Source: Acetobacteraceae bacterium UBA6159 (GTDB lineage Bacteria > Pseudomonadota > Alphaproteobacteria > Acetobacterales > Acetobacteraceae). Taken from it: a stretch of DNA of 38,714 nt. The notes under the pieces are model-generated. The model worked only from the letters and a program-made list of their open reading frames with translations, was not told the origin of the DNA and made no database searches. Of this stretch, positions 7,023 through 15,865 are shown in pieces. Made by a program: the position numbers and the translations under genes. Location of the stretch: positions 1 to 38,714 of the forward strand of contig DIUL01000074.1 in NCBI GenBank assembly GCA_002422345.1, read 5' to 3'. Position 1 is the stretch's first letter. Every line of letters begins with the position of its first letter.

Positions 7023-8276
7023 ATGCCCGTAGACGGCGCACTCCCCACCGCCAGCGCGCTCGACGCGCGCCATGACCGTCCGTCGCTGGTCGCTTTCGTC
7101 TCCGACGCCAAGTCCGAGGAAGCCTTGCAGGACGGGCTTGGAGAGGTTCAGGCCCAGGCCGTCGATCTGCGGCGTGGCGGCATCCGCGCGGCCATCGCGG
7201 CCATGCAGAAGCAGGCCACGCCCAAGGTCCTGATCGTCGATGTCAGCGGAGAGGAACAACCGCTCAGCGCGCTGGCCGAACTGTCCAACGTGGTGGAACC
7301 GGATGTCTGCGTGCTGGTCATCGGCGACATCGAGAATGTGGACTTCTACCGGGAGGTGACCCGCACCCTCGGCGCCACCGAATACCTGGCCAAACCCCTG
7401 ACCCGAGAGAAGGTCTCCCGCCACTTCGGCGCCAGCGTCACGGGCCACATGCCCGCCGCGGATGTCGCGTTGGGCGGCCGAGCGATCTCGGTGACGGGGG
7501 TGAGGGGGGGCGTGGGGGCGACGACGATCGCGGTCAACCTCGGTTGGCATTTCGGCGTGAAGATGCGCCGGCATACCGTGCTGCTCGACCCCGACCTGCA
7601 TCTCGGCGCCACGGCCTTCATGCTGGGCATCCAGCCCGGGCAGGGCCTGCGGATGGCGCTGGAAACGCCCGAGCGGATCGACTCGCTGCTGGCCGAACGC
7701 GCTGCTCAGCCGGTGGCCGATCGCCTGCACGTGCTGGCCGGAGAGGAGAAGGTGACGGTTCCGGTCACCCATGCCGATGGCGCGGCCGGCGCTCTGATGA
7801 GTTCGCTGCGCCAGCGCTACAACTTCATCATCGCCGACACGCCCTTCGCGCCGGTGCCGCTGTATCGGAACCTGCTGGAACTGGTGGATCAGCGCGTGCT
7901 GGTCATGGACCCGACCCTGGCATCCGTGCGCGACACGGTGCGGCTGCTGTCCCTGCCGCGCGGGCGGACGCAGGACCAGCGCGCGATCGTCGTGCTCAAC
8001 CGCATCGGCATCACCGGCGGCCTGACCCGCCGGCAGGTGGAGGACGCGTTGAAGATGAAGGTCGACGTGGCGATCCAGGACATGCCCCGCCAACTCGGCA
8101 ACGCGGCGACCTTGGGGGAGCCTGCGATCAACACCAGCGGCGGCCTGCGCTCCGCCATCGTGGAACTGGCCCGCCAGGTCGCCTCCCAGCGGCTGTTGGA
8201 CGCCGCGTCGGATGCGCTGCGTGACGCCGAGGGCGCGCAGAAGAAGCGCTGGCCCTGGTTTCGTCGGAGAGGCTGA
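7023..8276 (+). CDS. cpaE: Pilus localisation ATPase-like protein CpaE/TadZ
   Basis: A 417-residue MinD/ParA-family protein with an N-terminal receiver-like domain (about residues 15-140) and a deviant P-loop near residues 158-168 reading VRGGVGATT. Classical KGGVGKT lysines are replaced by Arg and Ala, as seen in part of the CpaE/TadZ family, so ATP use may be altered or lost. A LLDPDLHLGA segment follows. CpaE marks the pole or site where the pilus machine is built. ATG 7023 has AGGAGG upstream. It sits four bases after cpaD and overlaps cpaF by TGATG. Confidence 0.92.
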   Translation: MPVDGALPTASALDARHDRPSLVAFVSDAKSEEALQDGLGEVQAQAVDLRRGGIRAAIAAMQKQATPKVLIVDVSGEEQPLSALAELSNVVEPDVCVLVIGDIENVDFYREVTRTLGATEYLAKPLTREKVSRHFGASVTGHMPAADVALGGRAISVTGVRGGVGATTIAVNLGWHFGVKMRRHTVLLDPDLHLGATAFMLGIQPGQGLRMALETPERIDSLLAERAAQPVADRLHVLAGEEKVTVPVTHADGAAGALMSSLRQRYNFIIADTPFAPVPLYRNLLELVDQRVLVMDPTLASVRDTVRLLSLPRGRTQDQRAIVVLNRIGITGGLTRRQVEDALKMKVDVAIQDMPRQLGNAATLGEPAINTSGGLRSAIVELARQVASQRLLDAASDALRDAEGAQKKRWPWFRRRG

Positions 8277-9673
8277 TGACCACGCCCGTTCCCTCTTTCG
8301 GGCGCCGCGTCCAGCAGCCGGCCTTGCCGCCCGACATGATCGCCGTGCCCCGGCATCCGCCGGAACCGCGACCGCCGGCCGAACCGCAGCCCATCGCGAA
8401 CCCGATCGCCGACGCCGCCATCCTCGACCTCCGCACCGCCTGCCTGGCTCGGCTTGATCCCAACGTCGTCGCCACCATGCCGGCCGACCGCCTGACCGGC
8501 GATGTCGAGCGCCTGATTTCGGAAATGGCCACCGATCGCCGCGTTCACATGAATGCCCGCGAACAGCGTGCCTTGGCCGAGGAGCTGGTCCACGACATCC
8601 TGGGCCTGGGGCCGCTGGAACCCCTGCTGGACGATGAGTCGATCGCCGACATCATGGTCAACGGTCCGGACAAGACCTTTGTCGAGCGCAGCGGCAAGGT
8701 CGTGCTGTCGAACGTGCGGTTTCGTGACACCGCCCATCTGATGAACATCTGCCAGCGCATCGCCTCGGCGGTCGGTCGGCGGATCGACGAGTCCAGCCCC
8801 ATGGTCGATGCGCGCTTGGCGGACGGATCGCGCGTCAACATCGTGTTCCCGCCTCTGGCGCTGGATGGCCCGTATCTCTCGATCCGGAAATTCGGCCGGA
8901 AAGCGATCGACTTCGCCAAGCTGATCGAGTGGAAGGCGCTGACCCTGCCGGTCGCCCGCATCCTGGAGATCGCGTCCCAATGCCGGTTGAACGTCGTGAT
9001 CTCGGGCGGCACCGGGTCGGGCAAGACCACGATGATGAACGCCATGTCGCGCCTGATCGACGTCGGCGAACGCGTCGTGACGGTGGAGGACGCGGCGGAG
9101 TTGCAGTTCCAGCAGCCCCATGTGGTGCGCCTGGAAACCCGCCCCGCCAGCCTGGAAGGACGCGGCGAAATCACCCAGCGCGACCTGGTTCGCAACGCGC
9201 TGCGGATGCGGCCCGATCGCATCATCATCGGTGAGGTTCGCGGCGCCGAGGCCTTCGACATGCTCCAGGCCATGAACACCGGCCATGACGGCAGCATGTC
9301 CACCATTCACGCCAACACGACCCGTGACGCCCTGACCCGTATCGAAAACATGGTCCAGATGGGCAACATGGGCCTGCCCGCGAAGGCCATCCGCACCCAG
9401 ATCGTCGGCGCCATCGACCTGATCATCCAGGTGGAGCGGCATCGCGACGGCGGCCGCCGCGTGACCCAGGTGACCGAGGTCTGCGGCATGGAAGGGGAGG
9501 TCATCACTCTGAACGACATCTTCCAATACGAGGTCCTGGGCGAAGGCCCCGACAGCCGGCTGTTCGGCCGCTACAAGGTCAGCCGCGTGCCCCCCAGCTT
9601 CCAGCGCCGCCTGACCTATTTCGGATTGGAGCGGGCCTGGAAAGCTGCCCTGGATGAAGGGTCGGGCGAATGA
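8276..9673 (+). CDS. cpaF: Pilus assembly ATPase CpaF/TadA
   Basis: A 465-residue secretion ATPase (GspE/VirB11 superfamily) that powers Flp pilus extension and probably retraction. The N-terminal 75 residues are proline-rich and poorly conserved. The N-domain motif LGPLEPLLDD is followed by the P-loop GGTGSGKTT (near 243-251), the Asp/Glu-box region TVEDAAELQ, the Walker B segment RIIIGEVRG and a His box DGSMSTIHAN. All catalytic motifs appear intact. It overlaps cpaE upstream and tadB downstream (ATGA), so expression is tightly coupled. Confidence 0.95.
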   Translation: MTTPVPSFGRRVQQPALPPDMIAVPRHPPEPRPPAEPQPIANPIADAAILDLRTACLARLDPNVVATMPADRLTGDVERLISEMATDRRVHMNAREQRALAEELVHDILGLGPLEPLLDDESIADIMVNGPDKTFVERSGKVVLSNVRFRDTAHLMNICQRIASAVGRRIDESSPMVDARLADGSRVNIVFPPLALDGPYLSIRKFGRKAIDFAKLIEWKALTLPVARILEIASQCRLNVVISGGTGSGKTTMMNAMSRLIDVGERVVTVEDAAELQFQQPHVVRLETRPASLEGRGEITQRDLVRNALRMRPDRIIIGEVRGAEAFDMLQAMNTGHDGSMSTIHANTTRDALTRIENMVQMGNMGLPAKAIRTQIVGAIDLIIQVERHRDGGRRVTQVTEVCGMEGEVITLNDIFQYEVLGEGPDSRLFGRYKVSRVPPSFQRRLTYFGLERAWKAALDEGSGE

Positions 9674-10641
9674 ACATCGGCCCCCTGCAAGTCTTCCTGC
9701 TGAGCGGCGCCTGCCTGTGCCTGATCGGGCTGGCGTTCAGCGGCGTTCTCGTGTCCCGCGCGCAGCAGCAGCGGGATCGACGGAACGTGCGCCTGACCGC
9801 TGTCGTTTCGTCCCATGCGCGCCTGGCCAAGGCCGAAACCGCCGCCTTCACCGCCCCGCCGCCGTCCGAGAAGAAGGGCGTGCTGCGATCCGTCGCGTCC
9901 CTGTTCGGGTTCGATCCGGAAAAGACCGCGCTGTATCCGATCAAGTGGTGGATCGTGCTGGCGGTCGCGCTGATGCTCGCGTTGTTCAGCCGCAGCCTGA
10001 CGGCCGAGTTCCTCGGTTCCGGCTCCATGGTCGCCGTGCCGGTGGTCTGGATCCTGCTCTGCCGCAACTATTTCGGGTGGATCGAGAACCGCCGCCGCAC
10101 CAAGCTGCTTCAGCAGTTCCCCGACGCGCTGGCACTGATCGTCCGCGCTATCCGCGTGGGCATTCCGGTCATGGAAGCCATCCGCATCGTCTCCCGCGAA
10201 TGCGCCAGCCCGACCGCCGGAGAGTTCGCCCGCCTGGTCGACCAGGTCGCGATCGGATCGTCGCTGGAAGAAGGCGTCATTGAACTCGCCCGCCGTTCGG
10301 GCCTGCCGGAATACCGGTTCTTCGCCACCGCGCTGGCGTTGCAGAACCAGACCGGCGGCACGCTGAGTGACACGCTCGAAAACCTCGCCGACGTGATCCG
10401 CAAGCGCGCCGCCCTGAAGTCGCGCGGCAAGGCGTTGACCTCCGAAGCACGGGCGAGCGCCGTGATCCTGGCCTTCCTGCCCTTCTGCACCGGCACCACG
10501 CTCTACCTCATCAACCCGCCCTACATCAGCCTGCTGTTCACCAACCCCAGCGGGCAGTCGATGCTGGGCGGGGCGGCCGTGTCCCTCACCTGCGGATTGC
10601 TGCTGATCCGCGCGATCATCAAGCGGAGCCTGCCACGATGA
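9670..10641 (+). CDS. tadB: Tad inner-membrane platform protein TadB/CpaG
   Basis: A 323-residue GspF-domain protein. Predicted membrane segments lie near residues 5-28, 95-110, 115-135, 270-290 and 300-318. The cytoplasmic T2SSF domain between them contains QFPDALALIVRAIRVG and the later ALQNQTGGTLSDTLENLA motif. It pairs with TadC to form the platform that couples CpaF to pilin insertion. The ATG overlaps the cpaF stop, and the stop overlaps tadC as ATGATGA. Confidence 0.93.
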   Translation: MNIGPLQVFLLSGACLCLIGLAFSGVLVSRAQQQRDRRNVRLTAVVSSHARLAKAETAAFTAPPPSEKKGVLRSVASLFGFDPEKTALYPIKWWIVLAVALMLALFSRSLTAEFLGSGSMVAVPVVWILLCRNYFGWIENRRRTKLLQQFPDALALIVRAIRVGIPVMEAIRIVSRECASPTAGEFARLVDQVAIGSSLEEGVIELARRSGLPEYRFFATALALQNQTGGTLSDTLENLADVIRKRAALKSRGKALTSEARASAVILAFLPFCTGTTLYLINPPYISLLFTNPSGQSMLGGAAVSLTCGLLLIRAIIKRSLPR

Positions 10642-11576
10642 TGATCCAGTTGCTGCTGAGCGGCGGCGCCGTCCTGCTGCTCGCCATGTTCGTCGCGGCG
10701 CTGATGCTGGTGCGCGACATGAACCGGCAGGAGCGTATGGCCAACCGCGTCCGTGTCATTCACGGCGAACGCGTCGTCGACAGCTCCGGCACCGACCTGA
10801 CCGCGACCCGGGAGGCGTTCATGCGCTGGGTCACGTCCGTCGGGCAGACGATCATGCGGACCGGCCTGGTTTCAAAGAAAACCATGTCGGACCTGGAGAA
10901 GATGCTCGCCGCATCCGGCATGTCGACCAGCCAGGGCATCGCGGTCTTCGTCGGCTGCAAGATCGTTCTTTTGATCGCGCTGCCGATCATCGCCTGGACC
11001 CTTGCGTATCACATGGAATGGTCGGGCTCGTTGCGGTCCTTGTGCCCCGCGATCGCCGCCGTGGCCGGCCTGCTGCTGCCCGACTGGGTCGTCGGAAAAT
11101 GCCGAGCGCGATATGTGAGCAGGTTGGAGGAGGCGCTGCCGGACGCGCTGGATATGATGGTGATCTGCGCGCAGGCGGGCCTCGGCCTCGGCCCCGCGGT
11201 GATCCGCGTCGCCGCCGAACTGCGGACCGCCTATCGCGAACTCGCCTATGAATTCGCGATGACCGCGAATGAGCTTCAGGTCCTCAGCGACAGCCGCATC
11301 GCCCTGACCAATCTTGGCCTGCGGACCGAGCTCGACAGCCTCAAGCGGCTGGGTTCCACGCTGGTGCAGACGATCCAGTACGGCACGCCGCTGACCGACG
11401 CGCTCAAGACCCTGTCCAGCGAACTTCGCCACGAAATGCTCGTCAAAATGGAAACGAAGGCCGCTCGGCTGCCGGTCATGCTGACGATGCCGACCATCGT
11501 CTTCATCCTGCCCTGCGTGTTCCTGATCGCCGGTGGACCCGCGATGTTGCAGGTCATGAAGATGTTCAACCCTTGA
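10638..11576 (+). CDS. tadC: Tad inner-membrane platform protein TadC/CpaH
   Basis: A 312-residue GspF-domain protein, the partner of TadB. An N-terminal membrane helix (residues 2-25) and two helices near 105-155 precede the domain with EEALPDALDMMVICAQAGLGL; the C-terminal helix covers about 278-305. A segment matching TadC consensus (RLPVMLTMPTIVFILPCVFLIAGGP) is visible at the end. Two adjacent ATG codons open the gene at 10638. It is translationally coupled to tadB and lies 61 bases before the tadD-like gene. Confidence 0.93.
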   Translation: MMIQLLLSGGAVLLLAMFVAALMLVRDMNRQERMANRVRVIHGERVVDSSGTDLTATREAFMRWVTSVGQTIMRTGLVSKKTMSDLEKMLAASGMSTSQGIAVFVGCKIVLLIALPIIAWTLAYHMEWSGSLRSLCPAIAAVAGLLLPDWVVGKCRARYVSRLEEALPDALDMMVICAQAGLGLGPAVIRVAAELRTAYRELAYEFAMTANELQVLSDSRIALTNLGLRTELDSLKRLGSTLVQTIQYGTPLTDALKTLSSELRHEMLVKMETKAARLPVMLTMPTIVFILPCVFLIAGGPAMLQVMKMFNP

Positions 11577-11637
11577 TCGATCCAGATCGGGGATGACCGG
11601 TTGCGATCCCGTGCCGGTCCTGCTAGCGCGATGGGCC

Positions 11638-12372
11638 ATGCGAACACCCACCCTTCTGCTGCTGCTGGCTCTGACCGCCTGCGGCGGGCCCGTCGAACGC
11701 GAGTTGTCCCCGTCCTCGGCCGGGCTGAACGTGGCCGAGGCGGCGTTGCGCGGCGGATCGGCGCAGGTGGCGCTACAGGTCGCCGGCGGGATCCTGGCCA
11801 ATAGCCCGAGCAATGTCGGCGCGTTGGAAATCCAGGGTGACGCGCTGACCATGCTGGGCCGCCAGGACGCCGCCACCGGCAGCTTCGAACGGGCGCTCAG
11901 CCTCGATTCCGGGTCCACCCGCGCGAAGATCGGCCTTGGCCGCCTGCGCCTGGGCACCGATCCGGCCGACGCCGAACGATTGTTCCTGGAGGTCCTGCAG
12001 AAGGAGCCGCGGGACGTCGTCGCGCTGAACAACCTGGGCATCGCCCGCGACCTGCAAGGGCGCCACGCCGACGCGCAGGCGGCCTATCGCCAGGCGCTGG
12101 GGCTGAACCCCGAACTGCACGCGGCGCAGGTCAATCTCGCGTTGTCACTGGCCATGAGCGGGCAGGGCGCGCGGGCATTGCCGTTGATCCAGCCCTTGGC
12201 CTCCGCTCCCGGTGCCTCCCGCAAGCTGCGCCATGATTACGCTGTGGTCCTGGCCATGTCCGGGAAACGCGCCGAGGCGGAACGGATCCTCGCCGCCGAC
12301 CTGACGCCGGAGGAAGTGCGCCAGGCGCTGGCCGAACTCGATGCCAAGGCGGCCCAGACGCCCCAGCAGTAG
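11638..12372 (+). CDS. tadD: TPR lipoprotein, TadD-like pilotin
   Basis: A 244-residue lipoprotein with signal and lipobox LTAC, followed by several tetratricopeptide repeats; the clearest reads VVALNNLGIARDLQGRHADAQAAYRQAL. TadD acts as a pilotin-like factor for secretin assembly in Tad systems. The start at ATG 11638 is chosen because it gives a proper lipoprotein signal; an in-frame ATG at 11593 would put 15 unrelated residues before it. No strong ribosome site is seen. It ends four bases from the convergent sigma-factor stop. TadE/F/G genes, often next in such operons, are absent here. Confidence 0.85.
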   Translation: MRTPTLLLLLALTACGGPVERELSPSSAGLNVAEAALRGGSAQVALQVAGGILANSPSNVGALEIQGDALTMLGRQDAATGSFERALSLDSGSTRAKIGLGRLRLGTDPADAERLFLEVLQKEPRDVVALNNLGIARDLQGRHADAQAAYRQALGLNPELHAAQVNLALSLAMSGQGARALPLIQPLASAPGASRKLRHDYAVVLAMSGKRAEAERILAADLTPEEVRQALAELDAKAAQTPQQ

Positions 12373-12376
12373 GGCG

Positions 12377-13453
12377 TCAGGCCGGTACGGTCGAAAGCGC
12401 GAACCGCGCGGCCGGCCGCGGCATCGGCTGCTTGCGGGCGGCATGGGAAGCGTCACGCTGAAGCGGGATGACCCGACCCTCCGACTCCGGACGCTCATAC
12501 CCCTCATTCCGCAGGGCCGTCGCGATCTTGCGCTTGGCGCTCGTCTCCAACTGATAAATCCGCTCCCGCGTGACGCCATGGCGCGCGGCCAGGGTTTCCA
12601 GCGTCGCGGGTTCGTCGCGGTCCGCCATGCAGCGGGCGAGGAAGACGGCACGCTCCCGCTCTCCCAGGATTTCCCCGGCCAGTTCGATCACCCGCCGGCG
12701 CGCCTTGGCATGGTCGAGCCGGTGGATCACATCGTCCTCGGTTGCCGCCGTGTCGTCCCGCAGCGTGGCCTCCAGCCCCGGGGCCGTGTCGGAACCGTCG
12801 TTGGTGTTGTGCAGGCTGACCACGCCGCCGGCCAGCAGGCGCAGGCTGCTCGAGACTTCCTGTCCGCTCATGCCGATGCGGTGGCCGATGCGTTCATGCA
12901 GTTCGTGTTCGGTGGGCTCCACGCCGTCACGCGCGCAACTCATGCGCGCATCACGCGTTAGTTTCTCCCGCATGGAGTAAGGTTGCCTGTGAACATTCGA
13001 CTCTGGGAGTCGCATGACAGACGTGTTACGCCGGATATGATCGGTCACCGCCCAGCGTATCCAGCTTATGGCGAATGATGACAATCTGGTATCGACCCGG
13101 GTTGTGTCAAAACGAGAGATCGCTGTGTGCAGCCCAAGGTGGCCCGCGCCGATCAGGTCAAGCAGTTCGATTCCGGAACGACGATAGCGGCTCGCGATGG
13201 CAACAACGAGTTTGCTGTGACTCTCCCACAACTCCGTCAACGCTGCCTGCCGTACAGCCTCGCTCCCACCGACCTGATACCCAACCAGAAGTTCCCTCTC
13301 CCGCTCGGCCGTCAGGCTCGATCGGTCGAGTTGACAACGGATCGCACGATCGATCCAACGATCGCAGTCTCCCATACCCGAACCCCGTTCTTGTCGCTCA
13401 CGTGACGGTTTATTTCCTGCCACGGACTGGTTGATACGAATATTGCCATCCAT
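12377..13453 (-). CDS. Divergent sigma-32 (RpoH-like) family sigma factor
   Basis: A 358-residue sigma-70 superfamily protein. Region 2 covers about residues 75-150, including SFAISWIRWAVTDHIRR (regions 2.3-2.4). Region 4 helix-turn-helix lies near 288-320 (LAARHGVTRERIYQLE). Two conserved points differ from typical RpoH: the core-binding EGN(I/V)GL motif reads AGHLGL near 103-108, and the RpoH box expected just after region 2.4 is replaced by HRQPYSMREKL. It may therefore direct a distinct stress or surface regulon. The start is uncertain: ATG 13453 lacks a clear ribosome site, and ATG 13375 (M27) is a good alternative. It converges on the pilus operon with a 4-base gap. Confidence 0.8.
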   Translation of the reverse strand: MDGNIRINQSVAGNKPSRERQERGSGMGDCDRWIDRAIRCQLDRSSLTAERERELLVGYQVGGSEAVRQAALTELWESHSKLVVAIASRYRRSGIELLDLIGAGHLGLHTAISRFDTTRVDTRLSSFAISWIRWAVTDHIRRNTSVMRLPESNVHRQPYSMREKLTRDARMSCARDGVEPTEHELHERIGHRIGMSGQEVSSSLRLLAGGVVSLHNTNDGSDTAPGLEATLRDDTAATEDDVIHRLDHAKARRRVIELAGEILGERERAVFLARCMADRDEPATLETLAARHGVTRERIYQLETSAKRKIATALRNEGYERPESEGRVIPLQRDASHAARKQPMPRPAARFALSTVPA

Positions 13454-13897
13454 GGTTGTAGAAACGGAACACCACGGAGAATTAAAAAGACAACACCGTC
13501 CAGCCGAGGCAGAGTCAACGTTGAGCTCATTTCAGACAATTTCAAACTTAACGGCGGGTCGGAAACCCGACAAGCCGGAGTCAGTGAATTCTGCGTAGAT
13601 TCAACGAGAAAAGAGTCGGCGCCTATCTGTAACCAAATATGTGCGGAACGACGTGGAATATGGGGCGCTAAATTCCGTGGGAAAACCCGGGCTTGAAGGC
13701 GGAATTTGCTCGGTGCGTTATGGATCGTTCCGTCCCAATCCTTACAAGCGTCCGGAACGTTCCCGGCAGCGTACCGCCAGGCCGGACCCGTTATCACATC
13801 CGATTAACGCAACCCGCCGAACCCGACCCCGCGACGTGACACCACCCGCCGCCGGGATTACGCTGCGGGCAGGACCCATCCGTCGGGGAGGAAAACA
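13454..13897. promoter_or_regulatory. 444-base divergent intergenic region, lower GC than surroundings
   Basis: No convincing gene is seen: short open frames on both strands lack ribosome sites or recognisable products. The part nearest the sigma factor is notably richer in A and T than the genes around it. An inverted repeat TGAAT-N9-ATTCA occupies 13585-13603, a possible operator, and a short GTCGG/CCGAC stem lies near 13558-13571. The promoters of the sigma gene (leftward) and the NIPSNAP operon (rightward) must lie here. GGGGAGG at the right end is the NIPSNAP ribosome site. Confidence 0.45.
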
Positions 13898-14518
13898 ATG
13901 ATCATCGAAATGCGGACCTACCAGCTCCGCCCGGCCACGCTGGCCGAGGCCGAGAAGCGCTTCGGCGCCGCCCTGCCGATCCGGGAGAAGCATTCCCGCC
14001 TCGCCGCGTTCTGGCACACCGAAATCGGCCCGCTGAACCAGATCATGCATGTATGGCCGTATGAGAGCTTCGAACACCGCGCCGAAGTCCGCGCCGCCGC
14101 CGCCAAGGAAGAAGGCTGGCCGCCGCCGATCCGTGAATTCACCGTTTCCCAGCAAAGCGAGATCTTCATCCCCGCCCCGTTCTCCCCGAATCTCGATCCG
14201 CGCGACGTCGGACCGATCTTCGAAATCCGCGCCTATACGATGATCCCCGGCGCGATCCCCGAGATGATCGACCGCTGGTCCAAGAAGATCGACGAACGCC
14301 AGAAACTGTCGCCGCTGGTCGGCGCCTGGTACTCGGAGTTCGGGGCGCTCAACAAATGGGTCCATATCTGGGCCTACCGCGACGCCGCCGAACGCCAGCG
14401 CATCCGAGCCGAGGCCGTTGCCCGCGGCCTCTGGCCACCGGGAGGCGCGGCCTCCGGTATCGTCGTCAAGCAGGAGAACCTGATGGTGATGCCCAGCGCC
14501 TTCTCTCCGCTGCGCTGA
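13898..14518 (+). CDS. Tandem NIPSNAP-domain protein
   Basis: A 206-residue soluble protein made of two NIPSNAP (dimeric alpha-beta barrel) repeats. Repeat one begins MIIEMRTYQLRPATLAEAEKRF and repeat two, near residue 108, begins IFEIRAYTMIPGAIPEMIDRW; both share the LN(Q/K)-x-(M/V)H-x-W core. The family's biochemical role is poorly known; in bacteria these genes often neighbour oxidoreductases or catabolic enzymes. It has a strong GGGGAGG ribosome site and lies 31 bases before a luciferase-like monooxygenase, so the two are probably co-transcribed and act on the same compound (inference). Confidence 0.85.
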   Translation: MIIEMRTYQLRPATLAEAEKRFGAALPIREKHSRLAAFWHTEIGPLNQIMHVWPYESFEHRAEVRAAAAKEEGWPPPIREFTVSQQSEIFIPAPFSPNLDPRDVGPIFEIRAYTMIPGAIPEMIDRWSKKIDERQKLSPLVGAWYSEFGALNKWVHIWAYRDAAERQRIRAEAVARGLWPPGGAASGIVVKQENLMVMPSAFSPLR

Positions 14519-14549
14519 ACCCGAAGCCTGACCAAGGGAGTAGTCAAAC

Positions 14550-15692
14550 ATGAAAGTCGGAACCGCGCTCAGCATCCTCGCCCAGCCTGGCCGCCCGGAT
14601 GCCGCCCTTTATCATGAGCATATGGCGATCGGTGACCTGGCCGAACCACTGGGCTTCGACTCGCTCTGGGCGCTGGAGCACCATTTCACCGGCTATTCGA
14701 TGTCGCCGGCGCCGCTCCAGCTTCTCAGCTACTACGCCGGCCGGACCAAGCGCGTGACGCTGGGGACCTGCGTCGTCGTGCTGCCCTGGCATGACCCGAT
14801 CCGCGTCGCCGAACAGATCGCGCTGCTGGACATCATCAGCGGCGGGCGGACCCTGATGGGCTTCGGCCGCGGCGCCGCCACCGTGGAATACGAGGGCTTC
14901 CGTATCCCGATGGACGAGGCCCGCCCGCGCTTCGTCGAGTCCGCCCAGCTCATCATCAAGGCGCTGGAGAACGAGACGTTCGAGTGGGACGGGGAGTTCT
15001 TCAAGATCCCCAGGATGTCGATCCGCCCCCGCCCGATCTCCCACCCGGAACGGCGGTTCTATGCGTCATCGGTCAGCCCCGAGTCCGCCGAGGTCATGGC
15101 GAAGCTGGGCTTCGGGATGCTGGTGGTCATGCAGAACGAATGGGCCAAGGCGGCCGAGGACATCCATCGGTATCGCCAGATGATCCGCTCGGTTGGGCAT
15201 ACGCCCCGCCCGCCGATCATCCTGACCAACGTCGCCTGCGCGCCAACGCGGGAGGAAGCGCGGGACTGGGCGACGACCTATCTGGCGGAGAAGTGGGACT
15301 CGATCGACAACCACTATCACTTCTCGGACGGGCATCTGTCGAACGTGAAGGGGTATGAGTCCTACGGGAAGCTCGCCAAGACCTACACGAAGATGAAGGA
15401 AGACAGCTTCCGCGCGAAGGCCACCGACTTCTACGTCAGCATCCAGATCGCCGGCACGCCGGACGACTGCATCCAGCAGATCGCCGAACTGCGCCGCCTG
15501 ACCGGGATGGACCATCTGGTGACCGAGTTCTCCTTCGGCAGCATGCCGCACCATCTGTCGGAAAACAGCATGCGCCTGTTCGCCGACAAGGTGATGCCGG
15601 TCCTGCAACGCGACGCGGCGTTCCAGGGGGAGATCGACCCCTTCGTGGAAACCAGCACCGCCAGCGACGACCGTCTGTTCGCGCCGGCCTGA
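14550..15692 (+). CDS. Luciferase-like (LLM class) flavin-dependent monooxygenase
   Basis: A 380-residue TIM-barrel oxidoreductase of the bacterial luciferase-like family. Features include FDSLWALEHHF near residues 35-45, TLGTCVVVLPWHDPIRVAEQ near 70-90 and SGGRTLMGFGRG near 98-109, which form the flavin and substrate pocket in this family. These enzymes use FMNH2 or F420 with O2 to oxidise varied organic substrates; the substrate here is unknown. GGGAG lies upstream of ATG 14550. The gene follows a NIPSNAP protein and precedes a palindromic repeat and a convergent exporter gene. Confidence 0.88.
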   Translation: MKVGTALSILAQPGRPDAALYHEHMAIGDLAEPLGFDSLWALEHHFTGYSMSPAPLQLLSYYAGRTKRVTLGTCVVVLPWHDPIRVAEQIALLDIISGGRTLMGFGRGAATVEYEGFRIPMDEARPRFVESAQLIIKALENETFEWDGEFFKIPRMSIRPRPISHPERRFYASSVSPESAEVMAKLGFGMLVVMQNEWAKAAEDIHRYRQMIRSVGHTPRPPIILTNVACAPTREEARDWATTYLAEKWDSIDNHYHFSDGHLSNVKGYESYGKLAKTYTKMKEDSFRAKATDFYVSIQIAGTPDDCIQQIAELRRLTGMDHLVTEFSFGSMPHHLSENSMRLFADKVMPVLQRDAAFQGEIDPFVETSTASDDRLFAPA

Positions 15693-15757
15693 CCGGCTGG
15701 AGTGGGGTTCGGTCGCCGGTGCCGTGCTGGTCGCCGGAGCCCGCGACCGTCCCCCCT

Positions 15758-15845
15758 CGTCATGGTGGCCGCAGGGCCACCACCCACGGCTTTCCCCTGC
15801 CGCCGATAGAAAGTCGTGGCTGGTGGCCCTGCGGCCACCATGACG
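15758..15845. repeat. Nested palindromic repeat, copy A
   Basis: Two 37-base arms (15758-15794 and 15809-15845) are inverted and match at 35 of 37 positions, separated by 14 bases. Each arm holds its own smaller hairpin (GGTGGCC-gcag-GGCCACC). Copy B at 18360-18448 shares the arm plan: a CGTCATG edge, a central GCAGG and an inner CACG-xCTT. It lies between the 3' ends of the convergent monooxygenase and MFS genes, so it can also serve as a bidirectional terminator. It resembles REP/BIME-type dispersed elements, but the family is not identified. Confidence 0.8.
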
Positions 15846-15865
15846 GGGAGGCGCCGGCCTGACGA

